In this document: positions 53,421 through 64,000 of the stretch, one piece after another
Numbering within the stretch: position 1 is the stretch's first letter
Layout of the letters: each line of letters opens with the position of its first letter
From: Eleginops maclovinus
Taxonomy: Eukaryota; Chordata; Actinopteri; Perciformes; Eleginopidae
DNA length: 64,000 nt
Assembly: GCF_036324505.1 (NCBI RefSeq)
Contig: NC_086364.1
Coordinates: forward strand, 18,545,648-18,609,647
Direction of reading: 5' to 3'
Program-made: the position numbers and the translations under genes
Notes under the pieces: generated by a model
What the model saw: only the letters and a program-made list of their open reading frames with translations
The model's database searches: none
What the model was told of the DNA's origin: nothing

Positions 53421-55073
53421 GTTAGTATCCCACAATGCTTTTTGCTCTTACTCACAAATTGTTCGATTTTCTCCGTCATCTGCAGCTAGACAATAGCAGT
53501 GGATTTAGAATAAAATAACACTTTGCTGAACACAAAATAAAACATCTGATGAATGCAATCTCACACAAAGCAGCACGCAGAGTTCTTCTCACACAAGTGT
53601 AAACATGGCCACCTGCAGCTCACACAAAATAGAGGTGCTTGGGTTCATGCCTGTGGGTGTGTTTTGGTTTCTGTCTGCACAATTTTCTATAATCAAAAAA
53701 AAAGTATCACTCAAATACACTACATGTGTTGTGTTGTAATTCCTACATGCAGAAATAAATTCCCAATTTGGTATCAATAAAGTACATCTTATCTTATCTA
53801 TGCAGGTGTTAGGCTATGACCATCTGCCCATCCTATACTCACCTCAATATGTCATGATCACTAAATGGGTATTTCTTTAGATTTGGCTCACGGGTGAAAT
53901 GAATCGATTTTGCTGGTCAAATTTCAAGGTCACGGAGGAAGCTACCCATCGTCATGTTTGGGATGTCTCATAAATCAGTTTCCATTGGGGAGGCAGACGG
54001 TGTCCCCACTTTAAACATTAGGCTAAAGACCTTGCTATTGAATAAAGCTTTAACTTAGGGCTGGTTTCATGCTTTCCTAGAACATCCTCCTGGTTCCTAT
54101 ATGTTATGGTATTTTATTTTTTACTCCCATCTGGTAATATTATTATATTCTTGTATTTTTATTATATATTTTTTATTCGTCATTCATGTTTGTTAGTGTG
54201 TTAAGCCCCCTGTTTTGTGATATTGGCCTAAATGAATGACAGTTTATTTTTATTTGATAAAATCCGGAGCAGACATCTATCTATCTCCCACTGACATCCA
54301 GTGGCTCTCATGGAGGAACGGATTAGAAACCAAGGTCAAATGTTAAGGTCTTTCTGACCCAGAAATCATTTTTATGCTTATTAAAATAATAACAAATCTA
54401 TGATGTCTTATGATGACATTAGATCTGAACTGTATCTGGGTGGTGAAGGCTTGAAATGGCAAGGCGATAATTCTAGTCCGTCTCTGTTTTAAAAATGTTT
54501 TCACCCCATTTTGATCATTTTGAAAAAATCAATCATTCAATGTACATATCCATGTCAGTCTTACCATTCAATGTAAATTCATTTAAACCATACAATCAAG
54601 GTGGAAACAACAAACTATACTTTAAAGATAAGAGTAATATATCAATCAGAGAAACCTCAGTAACCAGGAGTTGGACCAATCGGCTTGATGAGTACATGCT
54701 GCACTCCCAGACAGACGAGAGCAGGACCCAATCAGCAGCAGACATTCCTTTAAATACTCCCACGCTCCGAGGCCCGAGCCTGACCACACACACTAAAGAA
54801 ACGAACACAATTAAGACCATAACTGGCTCTCTGCCCACCTGTCACATTCCTGGTGTTTGGGTGCTGTGATGTAGACTAAACAGAGGGAAAAGAGCTTTGG
54901 ACTGTATAATTAAATGTCAAATGTACAGTAATTATGTGGGTAGCTGCCAATATAAGTGTTATTATTTTCATGGTTTCAGTGTTGTTGCTTTGTGTCACTA
55001 TATCCGTGTGTAGGTAGGGAGTACAGAACCTGAAGTAAAACTCTCTTTCCTGCTTTTCTCACTTTGTCTGCAG
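53421..55073 (+). other. cacna1h intron (S3 to S4 exons)
   Basis: 1.65 kb. GGTATCAATAAAGTACATC then a short (TCTTA)-like tail at 53768-53802 resembles the 3' end of a teleost LINE/SINE copy. A further AT-rich dispersed repeat-like segment (about 53980-54260) contains TTAGGCTAAAGACC and AATAAAGCTTTAACTTAG. At 54728-54757 a CCAAT motif precedes TTTAAATA. Confidence 0.6.
53768..53802 (+). repeat. LINE/SINE 3' tail fragment
   Basis: The ATCAATAAAGTA sequence followed by a short (ATCTT)n tail is the usual 3' end of fish L2/Rex-like retroposons. Only the tail is recognisable. Confidence 0.45.
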
Positions 55074-55171
55074 GGTGATGGAGTATTCTCTGGACGGCCA
55101 TAACGCCAGTCTGTCAGCCATCCGTACTGTCCGAGTGCTCAGGCCACTGCGGGCCATCAACAGAGTACCAA
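55074..55171 (+). CDS. cacna1h: T-type calcium channel exon: domain I S3-S4 loop and S4 voltage sensor
   Basis: 98 bp. It begins after CTGCAG and completes the Gly codon (Ala-Gly-Val-Met-Glu-Tyr-Ser-Leu). The loop Asp-Gly-His-Asn-Ala-Ser carries the Cav3.2-specific Asp-Gly-His. The His (H191 in mammals) is part of the site giving high sensitivity to nickel, zinc and redox agents, and Asn-Ala-Ser is an N-glycosylation sequon. S4 follows as [17 protein letters not shown], with Arg at every third position as gating charge. Donor GTAAGT; phase 1 after Pro, the Ser codon being split. Confidence 0.95.
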
Positions 55172-58100
55172 GTAAGTCCATGCACATTTGCAAAGAAGCA
55201 TTTTTTTGGGGTGAAAACTCAAATGGTTTACTTCCCTTGGTTTACTTTTCCGATCAGCTTAATTCGTCCCCCTCTGGTTATTTTTTACTTGTGCTTAACG
55301 CTAACAGTTTAGCACACCGTGATCAACTGATTCAATGAAGCTGGGAGGACATGAATAAAGTCTGTGACGGGGTTTGAAAAAGTAGGATGTAAGCATTTGA
55401 TATATATTATTTATATATCATATAGTAAACATATGCAAATGCGTTTGAGGTTTGTTTTTTCATATATTGGTGTTGTGAGCAACTCTGCATAATAATCTAC
55501 TGCAAAGTGCTTCCTTTCCCAAACTGACAATATGTTATTGGTTTATTTTCCCAGCACAGGCAGTTACATTAATGCAAATGTTACATCTTATTACATTCAT
55601 TTTGTTCCACTACCCTACACAAAATGCCTGGAGGTATGTATAAATTCCCCCTTGTTTTATATATTTATTTTAACTTTTTCATTTATGTGGATAATACAAA
55701 TAGTTACAAAACACTTAAGTAATAATTGCACATAAATAATAAGGAAATAAAGAGAAAGGCAGGTGAAAGTGTCAATAAGAGGAGAGACGAACAGGTTTTG
55801 GGCTAATTTAGTATTTTTAGTTGTTGTTTTGTTGTTGAGAGGGTGTGGCCTGGCTGGTGTAAAGAGGAATCAGCTCTGAGAGGAGTCCAGGTATTTTTGA
55901 ATGCATTTCCCCTTCATGATCTATGTGCTGCTCTGCTGTTTAATGTAAGACCCCTGCACTAGGTGCAATGAAAGAAAAACCCACACCGGAAAAAACATTT
56001 ATAGTTTACTCACTCTACTTAACGGGAAATCGGCCGATGATCCATGACTTATTGTTTGCTTTCACTTCCAGAGCTTGTACTGTGCCAGTGGCGGGTGAGA
56101 ACTTGCACATAGTTTGTCATTTCCCTAAAAGCCCTGTGACAGAAGTGACCATGAATCTACAGCGAAAGAGGATCACTAGACAATGGTGTCATAACAATGA
56201 ACCCGATTATTAACCAGCATGCATTGGGCAAGCGGCCAAGCTGTTTGTCAGGTTCAGGCTGCCAGGTACAGACATTTGGTTACATGAAACAGGAGTATAT
56301 ACTGTGTTTAACCTTACACAGATTGTATTGTTGATTTAAAAACAATGTATTAAAAATGAAAGTATTATTTAAATATACCAGATATTGTTTTAAAACCTCC
56401 TACAATTAAGCCTTATTATATATTCTGAAATACATATTATATATTGAAGTACAATTTGCGCATTTTTACTTTTACTTCTCATGTTAATATAAATATTTTT
56501 CATTGTATTTAAATGTATTGTGTCACTCATTTAACTTTAATTTCTTATGGTTATGTAAATATATTTCTTTTATTTTATTTGTAATTTTATATTTTTATTT
56601 CACATTCTTATTTCTTGTGTTTATATACCATTTTTAAAAGCCAATTTTCCCAATGATATCAAGTATTCTGTATGTTGCAGAGTTATACATTCTGCAAATT
56701 AAAATGCTTTTCATGACCCCGCTTCCCCAGAATAAGCCATTTGTTAGCAGGTGACACATTATGACACCAGGTTCTCCCACGTATATGATGATGTTAGGTG
56801 TGTGTGTGTGTTTCGGTTTGTGTGTGCTTGCTTTGCACCCTGCAGCAGGATGCAACACAATCATAAAGCATGGCAGGTTGTCCGTTTCTCTCAAGCTATC
56901 AGTGCAGCCTCACACAGGGACATAAACACACTCACTGTGGTGTTCTACCTTTGTGGGAAATGAAAATGAAACCTTATCGCTAAGCTAACAGTAGCCCAGA
57001 GGAACGTCCTGAGAGCCATGGACAAGGGGAATCGAAACTCGTATTATTTATTGTAACAAGTCTTCAGTTGCTCCCTGCAGACCCAGGGAAGGAGAACAGA
57101 AAGAGGGAGAGATTTACAATGAGAGGTGTTATTAAAGGCTGGAAACTCAAGGTCAGCGTAGATACAGAAAGATACATAGCACTCGGACTCATACACTCAC
57201 CCCGAGGATGTTTAAAACAGTGGCTTACTTACCTCATTTTTCCTCTCACTTTTGGGCTCCATCTAATCTTTTGTTTTCCTTTTCATCTGAGTTGTGATCA
57301 CTGATGGAGTGTTTCTGGGTGCGAGCCAGCCGGGCTAACAGCCAGTCTAAAGTTTTTCTCTCCCTACTTACCGTCTCTGTTTGTCTCGAACCGTTCTGCA
57401 ATCACTCCGTCTCTCTGTTTGCCTTTCTGCCTAAGTGGATGGGAAGTGTTCATTGTTGGACAGATGTTAAATATGTTTTTGCTCCGTAGCCTGGATACAA
57501 TGAGCAGTACACGCTGAGCTCAACAACAATTACTTTGTGAGCACAGAGGAGCAAGCTCCAACTAGCTCTCTCAACAATGCTCTGTTGTTTCTTCTGATTT
57601 CTAGTGTAAACCTCTGTTTAAAAAAGTGTATCTTTCCCTGTCCTGCTAACATTTCTGAGCTAAGCACCACCCTTTCTCATGTACTCGCATCTTCTGTCGA
57701 GCAGGACTTTCTGTCATTGAACATCCAGCTAACCGTTGGCATTTGTTCCAAACTAGCATTGGAGAGGGCTAGTGATAGTGAAGTGTACTGTCTTTGTTTG
57801 ACAGTGTTGTCAAAGTTTGGTGGTACATTCTGGATAAATGTTTTAATAAATGTTAAATAATTATAGTATTTAATTCATATCAAATTAAGCTGTATTTAGC
57901 TTTTGCAATAAGGATGTTCTACCACTTCTCCATTTTGACCATGGGTTCATGTTTTGTGTACAGGATAATATAACTAAGTTTAAATGTAACATTTAATAAC
58001 AATTAAACTGCAGATATTTTTCAGATACCAGATTAAAAATATGAATTTATTTCATAATATTGAGGTGTATTATTAATGTTATTATGAGATTTTTCTTCAA

Positions 58101-60432
58101 AGATACTTCCACATTTTGCACATGTTCTACTATAACTGAATGATATCACTGGACAGTGTTTTTAAAAAGAAGAAAATGAGATTAAAAGAAGACATTCATC
58201 ATTGTCATTTGCCTGCCAAGAGGACAGAGATTATATTATTTCACATTAACATATTTCTCCTAAGATCTAATCTAAGAAGCAATTTGGTGACTTTATTAAA
58301 ATATCGTTTCATAGATAATGACCTAAAGCTGAAATCCTGCTCGCTACGAAACATAATGTGGACATAAATTATTATTTTTTAAAAAGTATTTCAAATGTTT
58401 TCCTTTTCTTTTCACAATGACATTGATTGATTATACCAGCTAATAAAATATGGATATTCGCCCTTTGTTTTGTTTAATGCTCTCATCGAGTCCAGACTAT
58501 TACATTCCATTAGTTTAATTAAACCTACCAGGGTGCATTTCAACTCTGGAGTGAACGCGGTGTCAGTCTTGTTTTAAATCTCTTTGTAATTTCTAACCTT
58601 GTCTGTACTGTCTTTAGCTATGAAATTCAGTGTATTGCTGAATCACATCTCCATACACAAAATGATGTATGGACAACCCATTATTAATTTGCTTAGGGGA
58701 TGTCAATGCTATGAGATGTTTGTGTTTGAGCAGATTTCACCCAGCTGCCTCTATAGTAAAAGGCATCTGTGTACTGTTTACTCAGTTTGTGTACATTTCC
58801 ATGTGTCGCAAGAGTATTGCTTCCTACCTCAAGCATGCCCAAAGACATATTCTTTTTCAGTTTTATGATGAGCAATATTTATCACAATGTTCTCATTTCG
58901 CCCGCCTGTTTTGTGAGGAATGGGAATGAGAGAGTAGTCAGTTGACAGATATAACGGGCATATATGTTAAAAGTAGGAGATATAAGTCAGACAACAAGAT
59001 AAATGAGACAGATGGGTGATGAGACAATGATTTAAGCTGGGCATTAAATCGATTTTCTGGATTCCACTCCACCCCAAAGCCATGACCACATCTCATTAGA
59101 TCTCTGGTATGACAGATTGAACCACACCTGCATGACTGTCACATATCTCACAAAAAAAAACACATTATCTCACACGCTACTCTAAATCTGCCTCTGGTTT
59201 GCGGTCAGTAAATCTTTAAGGAAGGCAGATGGCCATCGGGGCCAATGATGGATATTTTAAGAGTGTATGTTTCTCGCTTATATTCGTAATCCAATTTTGT
59301 GAAGACTGAAGCGAAAAACACATTATCAAACTCCATGTTGTTGTACTATAAAGTTTGTGCTGTTGCTAATGAGCGTACACAGCAGCACAGGCCCATAAAC
59401 ATAAAACAGACGACACACATCGAACGCTGATGAGTCATTCCCTCTGAGCTGGGAGAGCTTATACGTCACTCAATAACAACCTTGGAAAATCCACTGTTGG
59501 GACACTTTCTATACTTGGAAACAAGAGGGGGTGTTCAGATCTTATTCTTTTTATTTTAGTATTGATGTTGTAAGAGTCAATGATTATATTATTTATTTTG
59601 TTCATCATTTTCCTTTTCCTTGATGTATTTGTTGTTGTCATACAGACACTTTAAAAGAGCGCTCCCTGGGGAGTGCGCATGTCTGCACAGATAGAGTGGA
59701 GGTCGGGTGGAAGCGTGTGAGTAGCTGTGGAGTCACACGGTTTCTTTGGAATAGAAATGTTTTGGGCCGTTGTAGTGCGTTTACACTTGTCGGCCACCAT
59801 ATGATAGCCTGATAGTAGATCAGCACAACAGTCAGGAAATATGCTGTTTTGACAAGTAGATATCAGTCTGATAAGGTTTTCAGGGTGTTGGGTAACATGA
59901 GGGCTAGTAGAAGGCTAAAGGGCTGCTGTGTCACATAGAAAAACTTTGTTAAAAAGGATAATTTCTAGTGACATCTATACTTTTAATCAAAATGACCAGT
60001 GACACTATAGTATCGCCTTATTTTAAACGTGGTCATTGTGACAAGTCTGCGGTTTATGTGTGAAAGGGGATAGAACACATCGTGAGCGACCTCAGGGACT
60101 AGATCCCCGACTCTGCTGATGCTAAACGCTTCTGACAGCTGGAGATAGATGCTGAACACGTGTGGTTAGATAATGCTAGCCACGGGGAGGCTGCTGAATT
60201 CAAATCCCAGAGGAGGAAATAATGTCAAACTGTCACTTTCAGTACCGTCATCACTTGTAATTATATTGGCTGCGGGGGCGTAGTTGTGTCACTTCCAAGA
60301 TCACAAGATCAATAGAGGTTGTCAGGGTGTCGGGTAACCAGAGGGCGAGTGGAAGGCTAAAAGGCTGCTGCAACACGTGGGACGGAGGTTGTGAATATGA
60401 TCATATCTGATAGCATTTTTCCTTTTTTTCAG
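55172..60432 (+). other. cacna1h intron (S4 to S5 exons)
   Basis: 5.3 kb, AT-rich, from GTAAGT to CTTTTTTTCAG. Short TG run near 56795-56812. No exon, RNA gene or repeat is supported. Confidence 0.75.
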
Positions 60433-60592
60433 GTATGAGGATCTTGGTGACGCTGCTGTTGGACACCCTGCCCATGTTGGGAAATGTCCTTCTCCTCTGC
60501 TTCTTCGTCTTTTTCATCTTTGGCATTGTGGGAGTCCAGCTGTGGGCGGGGCTACTGCGCAATCGCTGCTTCATGGGAGAGGACATCAGAAC
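60433..60592 (+). CDS. cacna1h: T-type calcium channel exon: domain I S4-S5 linker and S5
   Basis: 160 bp completing the split Ser codon, then [14 protein letters not shown] (S4-S5 linker). S5 follows ([20 protein letters not shown]). The start of the pore turret is Leu-Leu-Arg-Asn-Arg-Cys-Phe. It is nearly invariant across vertebrate T-type channels, so it shows the gene is under constraint. The turret then diverges (Met-Gly-Glu-Asp-Ile-Arg). Ends before donor GTAAGG in phase 1 (AGA AC). The next exon (turret and selectivity filter) is not found before the window ends. Confidence 0.96.
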
Positions 60593-63500
60593 GTAAGGAA
60601 CTCAGAATACAGTACTTTCTTCTTTACTTCTAGGTTGGAAGTAGCACACATGCTCCTGGGACATTGCCTCCTCCAGACGATGTTCAACTTTAGATATGTA
60701 TTGAAGGAAGAAGCACTTTGATGCGAATAGGATTGGTTTTAAGATCTTTTTCCTAGAGTATAGACAAAGTAGAGACGAGTGAAAAATACAAAAATCCTTC
60801 AGTACACTTAGAAGTTGCCATCAATGTTTTATTTCCCCCCAACAGAAAGAGTACATATACCCTGCAAGTGCTGCTCTCCACATCCATACGGTGACCAGCA
60901 GTGCCTCCAGCATGCACACATGGACTCTTCCAACATGCTCACATCCCTTAACTCAAACATGATCGTCCTTTTTCTTTCGTTCTGCACTTTTCCTCTCTCC
61001 TTCTGTTCGCGTCTTTCTTATTTTTCCTCATCATGTTTCTCTCTTTTGCTCTCTCTTGTTAGGATTATGTCGAGGTGTCATATGGTGTATCAGTCAGTTG
61101 TTGCCTGTAGCACAAATAAATACAGAAATTGTAACTTGTCAGAGTACACAAAGTGCGTAGTGCCCTCAGGATGCAAACCACCGTATGACCTAACATAAGG
61201 CACAAAAGGACAAAAGAACTGTGAAAGAAATGTAGATGGGAAATTAGATAAGGCTATAGTCTCAGGCCCATGATATCAATGTGCGTAGAAGGAACGTGCC
61301 GATACATAAAGCCATCAAATGCACCAGCTCTAAACCCTGAAGAAAAAACTCCTCTATGCAGATGATGTTGCTCTCTTACTTTAAGAAAATTACAAAAGCT
61401 TGAATCAGTATAAGAAAAATGCTGTCAGACTTCGGATTTTGGGATGTGACTCTAAACAACCCTAAATTATATAATATATTCAAGATTAGGCCCATGTCCT
61501 GAGAAAAATGTGCTGGATAATAAGACAAACCAAACCCTTAGAGGTAGAATCTACATACCAGAACATTACTAAACAAGAAAAGAATACTTTCAAACTCCGG
61601 GATGAAGTCATAAACATCCCAAATATGTGTTTTACATAATTGAAAAAAAAAATCGAATTAAATTACAGAGAAAAAATAGGACAAGGTGCGGACTTGGGAA
61701 AGCATCATTTTTCTACACGGCGCACTTTATGACAATATTACATACCTCAGTGTGTGCACATGCATCTTGTCTTTAGATCAATAAGGCACGGATACATCTT
61801 ATGGGAGAAGACAAACAGCCTCTATCTCCCACAGGCACACATGCACATACACAGACAGATGAAAAAGATCAGAGTCACCCATTTAGCCGTGGGCATTAAA
61901 ATTATGCAAAGGAGAAAAAGGAAAACCGCCTCACTGTACCACAAACTCAGGAGGCCAAAAATGTCACTTACGTATCCTTGAACTAATTCTGCTTTGACGT
62001 AATGGCACAAATTGTACCACGGTTGATGTTACTCGATCCTTGCTGTGTGTAAGAGAGACAGACAGAAAGAGGACAGAGGCTTAATATTTCATGGCCGAGG
62101 CAGCTGTGTTTTCTCTCACAGAACAAATGCTCGCCTGGCCCTACAGTACGATATGAACAGTACATTAAGTCCTTTACTGTTCTCAAGCACCACTCTCCTT
62201 GTATTTAATGAAGCATCTCCATTTTATGTTACATTTACTCCATTATAGTACATTTCGGGAGGACATATTGTACTTTATTTAGAGATTGAGATAAATAATA
62301 CAAAATATATTGAATTATTAAATGATGCTGTTTCATTATAGGTTAAGATAACACCCGATCTCTAGAAGGAGGCTAACCAGCAGTAAAGAGTCATTCAAAT
62401 TAGCTCCACTTTAACAAACTACATCATTAAAGTAATGTGCACGTTAATGCTTCAAGTACTTACTATCCAACGGGGACTTACATTAACAGTACAGCAGATA
62501 AACGTTGTACAGGGGGACATAATTGAAGTCCATCAATAGACAGAAATATCACTTCTCACTCCCTAGTAGTAATTCAAAAGTGACTTTTACGTCCTAAAAG
62601 GGCTCTCGACAACAAAGGGAAGTCTATATAAGAAGTTCTGTTAAAGGCAATCACCTTTTTCATCCCTAGTTGGAAACAGCTCTCTCCATTATAGATGAAT
62701 TGCTAACAGTCCTTTAAGTTATAACGCACTTTAAATGGGAAAAAACGTCTTAATAATGAGCTTGTTTTTACTAAATAGGTAGCATTTTATCTTCGTAATT
62801 AAAGAGTGCAAACTATGTACACCACCACATTAAATAAAGGACAAGGTGTTATTGTAGTTCTTACATATTCAGTCGTATTTGTCTAAACTCAACGAGAGAT
62901 TTTCAACCGAATCACCAGAGACATTTTCTTTTTCTCCATTTTTGGCAGGAGCCTCAACACCATTGCAGAATCATTGTTGGAGGGTTTGTTAGTCAAACCC
63001 CACATCCTCCTCTAGGATAGCTTTAATTTGACTGACTGTTTATTAAATGAAAAAAGATTAGAGGTTAGATATTTTTTTCCAGGGATTATAAACAGCGAAA
63101 TGTACTCTGTTTAAAATCTCCGCTCCAATGATTGCAGTCTTAATTTCATTGTTGAGCTTCTGAGAAATTCTACAACACAAGGTTCCTCGTCACGATTTCT
63201 CAAAGGATTTATGACAAGAGTGTAAACCTCCGATTAAGATTCTGAGGAGGGACGGGAACTCACAGTTTAAGTGTATACAGTGTGAAAACGGAGTGGGAGT
63301 TGTAGTAGGTCATTGTCGCTGGAGGTGTTTTGTTCAAAGATAAGATCTGTGATTGGATGTGTGCCCGTTTAAGAAGACCAATGATATACTGTATCATCTC
63401 TCACAGAGGGATGACACTGCTTTCAAACAGCTAATCCAGGTCCTTATATAGGGGCTCAATGTAAAGGGATTATTGGTGAATGGCACAGTAGAAGCAATAA

Positions 63501-64000
63501 AGAAAAAGTAGGTCTTTGCAAATTCTAGTAAAACAATACGCAAAATGCATACTCAGCTCTTTCTAGTCAGAAAATATAATTTCTTAGTAAAATAGTGTCA
63601 ATATCAGTACACTGGCACTGCAATGGATGGATATCTTTTTTTGTGAACCTGCTGGCAGTCACTGAGGAGAAGGATTGCCAAAAAAAGAAGGTGTTGTGAG
63701 TGTAGAAGTGCATTAAATTGTTTTGTAATTTTCTCAATCGGTAAAATGATTAATATCTGACGTTGTAAATGTCCTGGGGAGGATTAGCTTATTTCTCTTT
63801 TCAATGCAAACACTTTTAAACCTTAAGACAATGACAAATCCTTTGCTGAATAATAAAAAATATTCAAAAAGGGACCCTATACCAAATGTATAGGTTTATA
63901 TTTGTGTTTTGTGCCTCTACTGTGACATGTGTACATGCTTTAATGTTCAACGGTTCATTCCTAACGATAACCATTAGTATGTTCCCAGTATCTGCAGTAC
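60593..64000 (+). other. cacna1h intron, continues past window
   Basis: At least 3.4 kb after donor GTAAGG. No Pro-Phe-Ile-Cys-type turret exon is seen. A decayed LINE fragment (61340-61384) is the only recognisable content. Confidence 0.7.
61340..61384 (+). repeat. Decayed LINE reverse transcriptase fragment
   Basis: A short frame encodes Lys-Lys-Lys-Leu-Leu-Tyr-Ala-Asp-Asp-Val-Ala-Leu-Leu-Leu then stops. Tyr-Ala-Asp-Asp (61355-61366) in this context is the catalytic core of non-LTR reverse transcriptases. Flanking frames are broken by stops. The true extent is unknown, perhaps 61250-61800. Confidence 0.5.

Noticed and set aside
61974..61982. GTATCCTTG as a U12 GT-AG donor
   Set aside because: The preceding frame has no channel similarity; a lone 8-base match is expected by chance.

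Overview
This is eukaryotic DNA, almost certainly from a percomorph-type teleost fish. Coding density is very low, real coding sequence is split into short exons with GT-AG junctions, there are many long (TG)n/(CA)n microsatellites, and the interspersed repeats are fish-like. There are no operons, CRISPR arrays or bacterial genes. Nearly all open frames of 60-100 codons are chance frames or translated microsatellites and are not annotated.

Region 1 (1-8310) is a nested pair of transposons. The outer one is a ZBED-type hAT element on the minus strand. Its right end is TAGGGCTG-like at 8303-8310; its left end lies before base 1. A BED-finger exon (7966-8103) splices to a transposase exon that is cut at codon resolution by a second element at 1050-6916 (5,867 bp). 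The inner element has about 33 bp inverted ends starting CCCACACAGCA, a 2-bp AA/TT target duplication and CpG-rich subterminal arrays. It carries one apparently intact multi-exon plus-strand gene (coding exons from 1982 to 6370, 400 codons) for a protein with a C-terminal DUF4806-like domain. No transposase gene is visible inside it. Two of its exons have been duplicated in tandem, in frame. Removing the inner element plus one copy of the 2-bp duplication leaves an open hAT transposase of 618 codons, so the insertion looks young.

Region 2 (8311-52184) is about 44 kb without any exon I can support. It holds more than twenty dinucleotide arrays, up to 224 bp. It also has a dispersed TTAA-flanked MITE-like family (six copies or fragments), one tRNA-derived SINE, a large fish repeat with GTTAGCATGCTAAC palindromes, perfect hairpins, and telomere-like (TTAGGG)n inside one MITE copy. 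It is probably upstream intron of the calcium channel gene, but the first coding exon is not in the window, so intron versus intergenic is not settled.

Region 3 (52185-64000) contains four consecutive plus-strand exons of a T-type voltage-gated calcium channel alpha-1 subunit, best matched to cacna1h (Cav3.2). They cover domain I S1 through S5: 52185-52296, 53287-53420, 55074-55171 and 60433-60592. All phases agree across the introns. The first exon is preceded by a U12-type AT-AC acceptor with a near-consensus branch site. The domain I S3-S4 loop carries the Asp-Gly-His motif that marks Cav3.2. The gene continues past the right end of the window.
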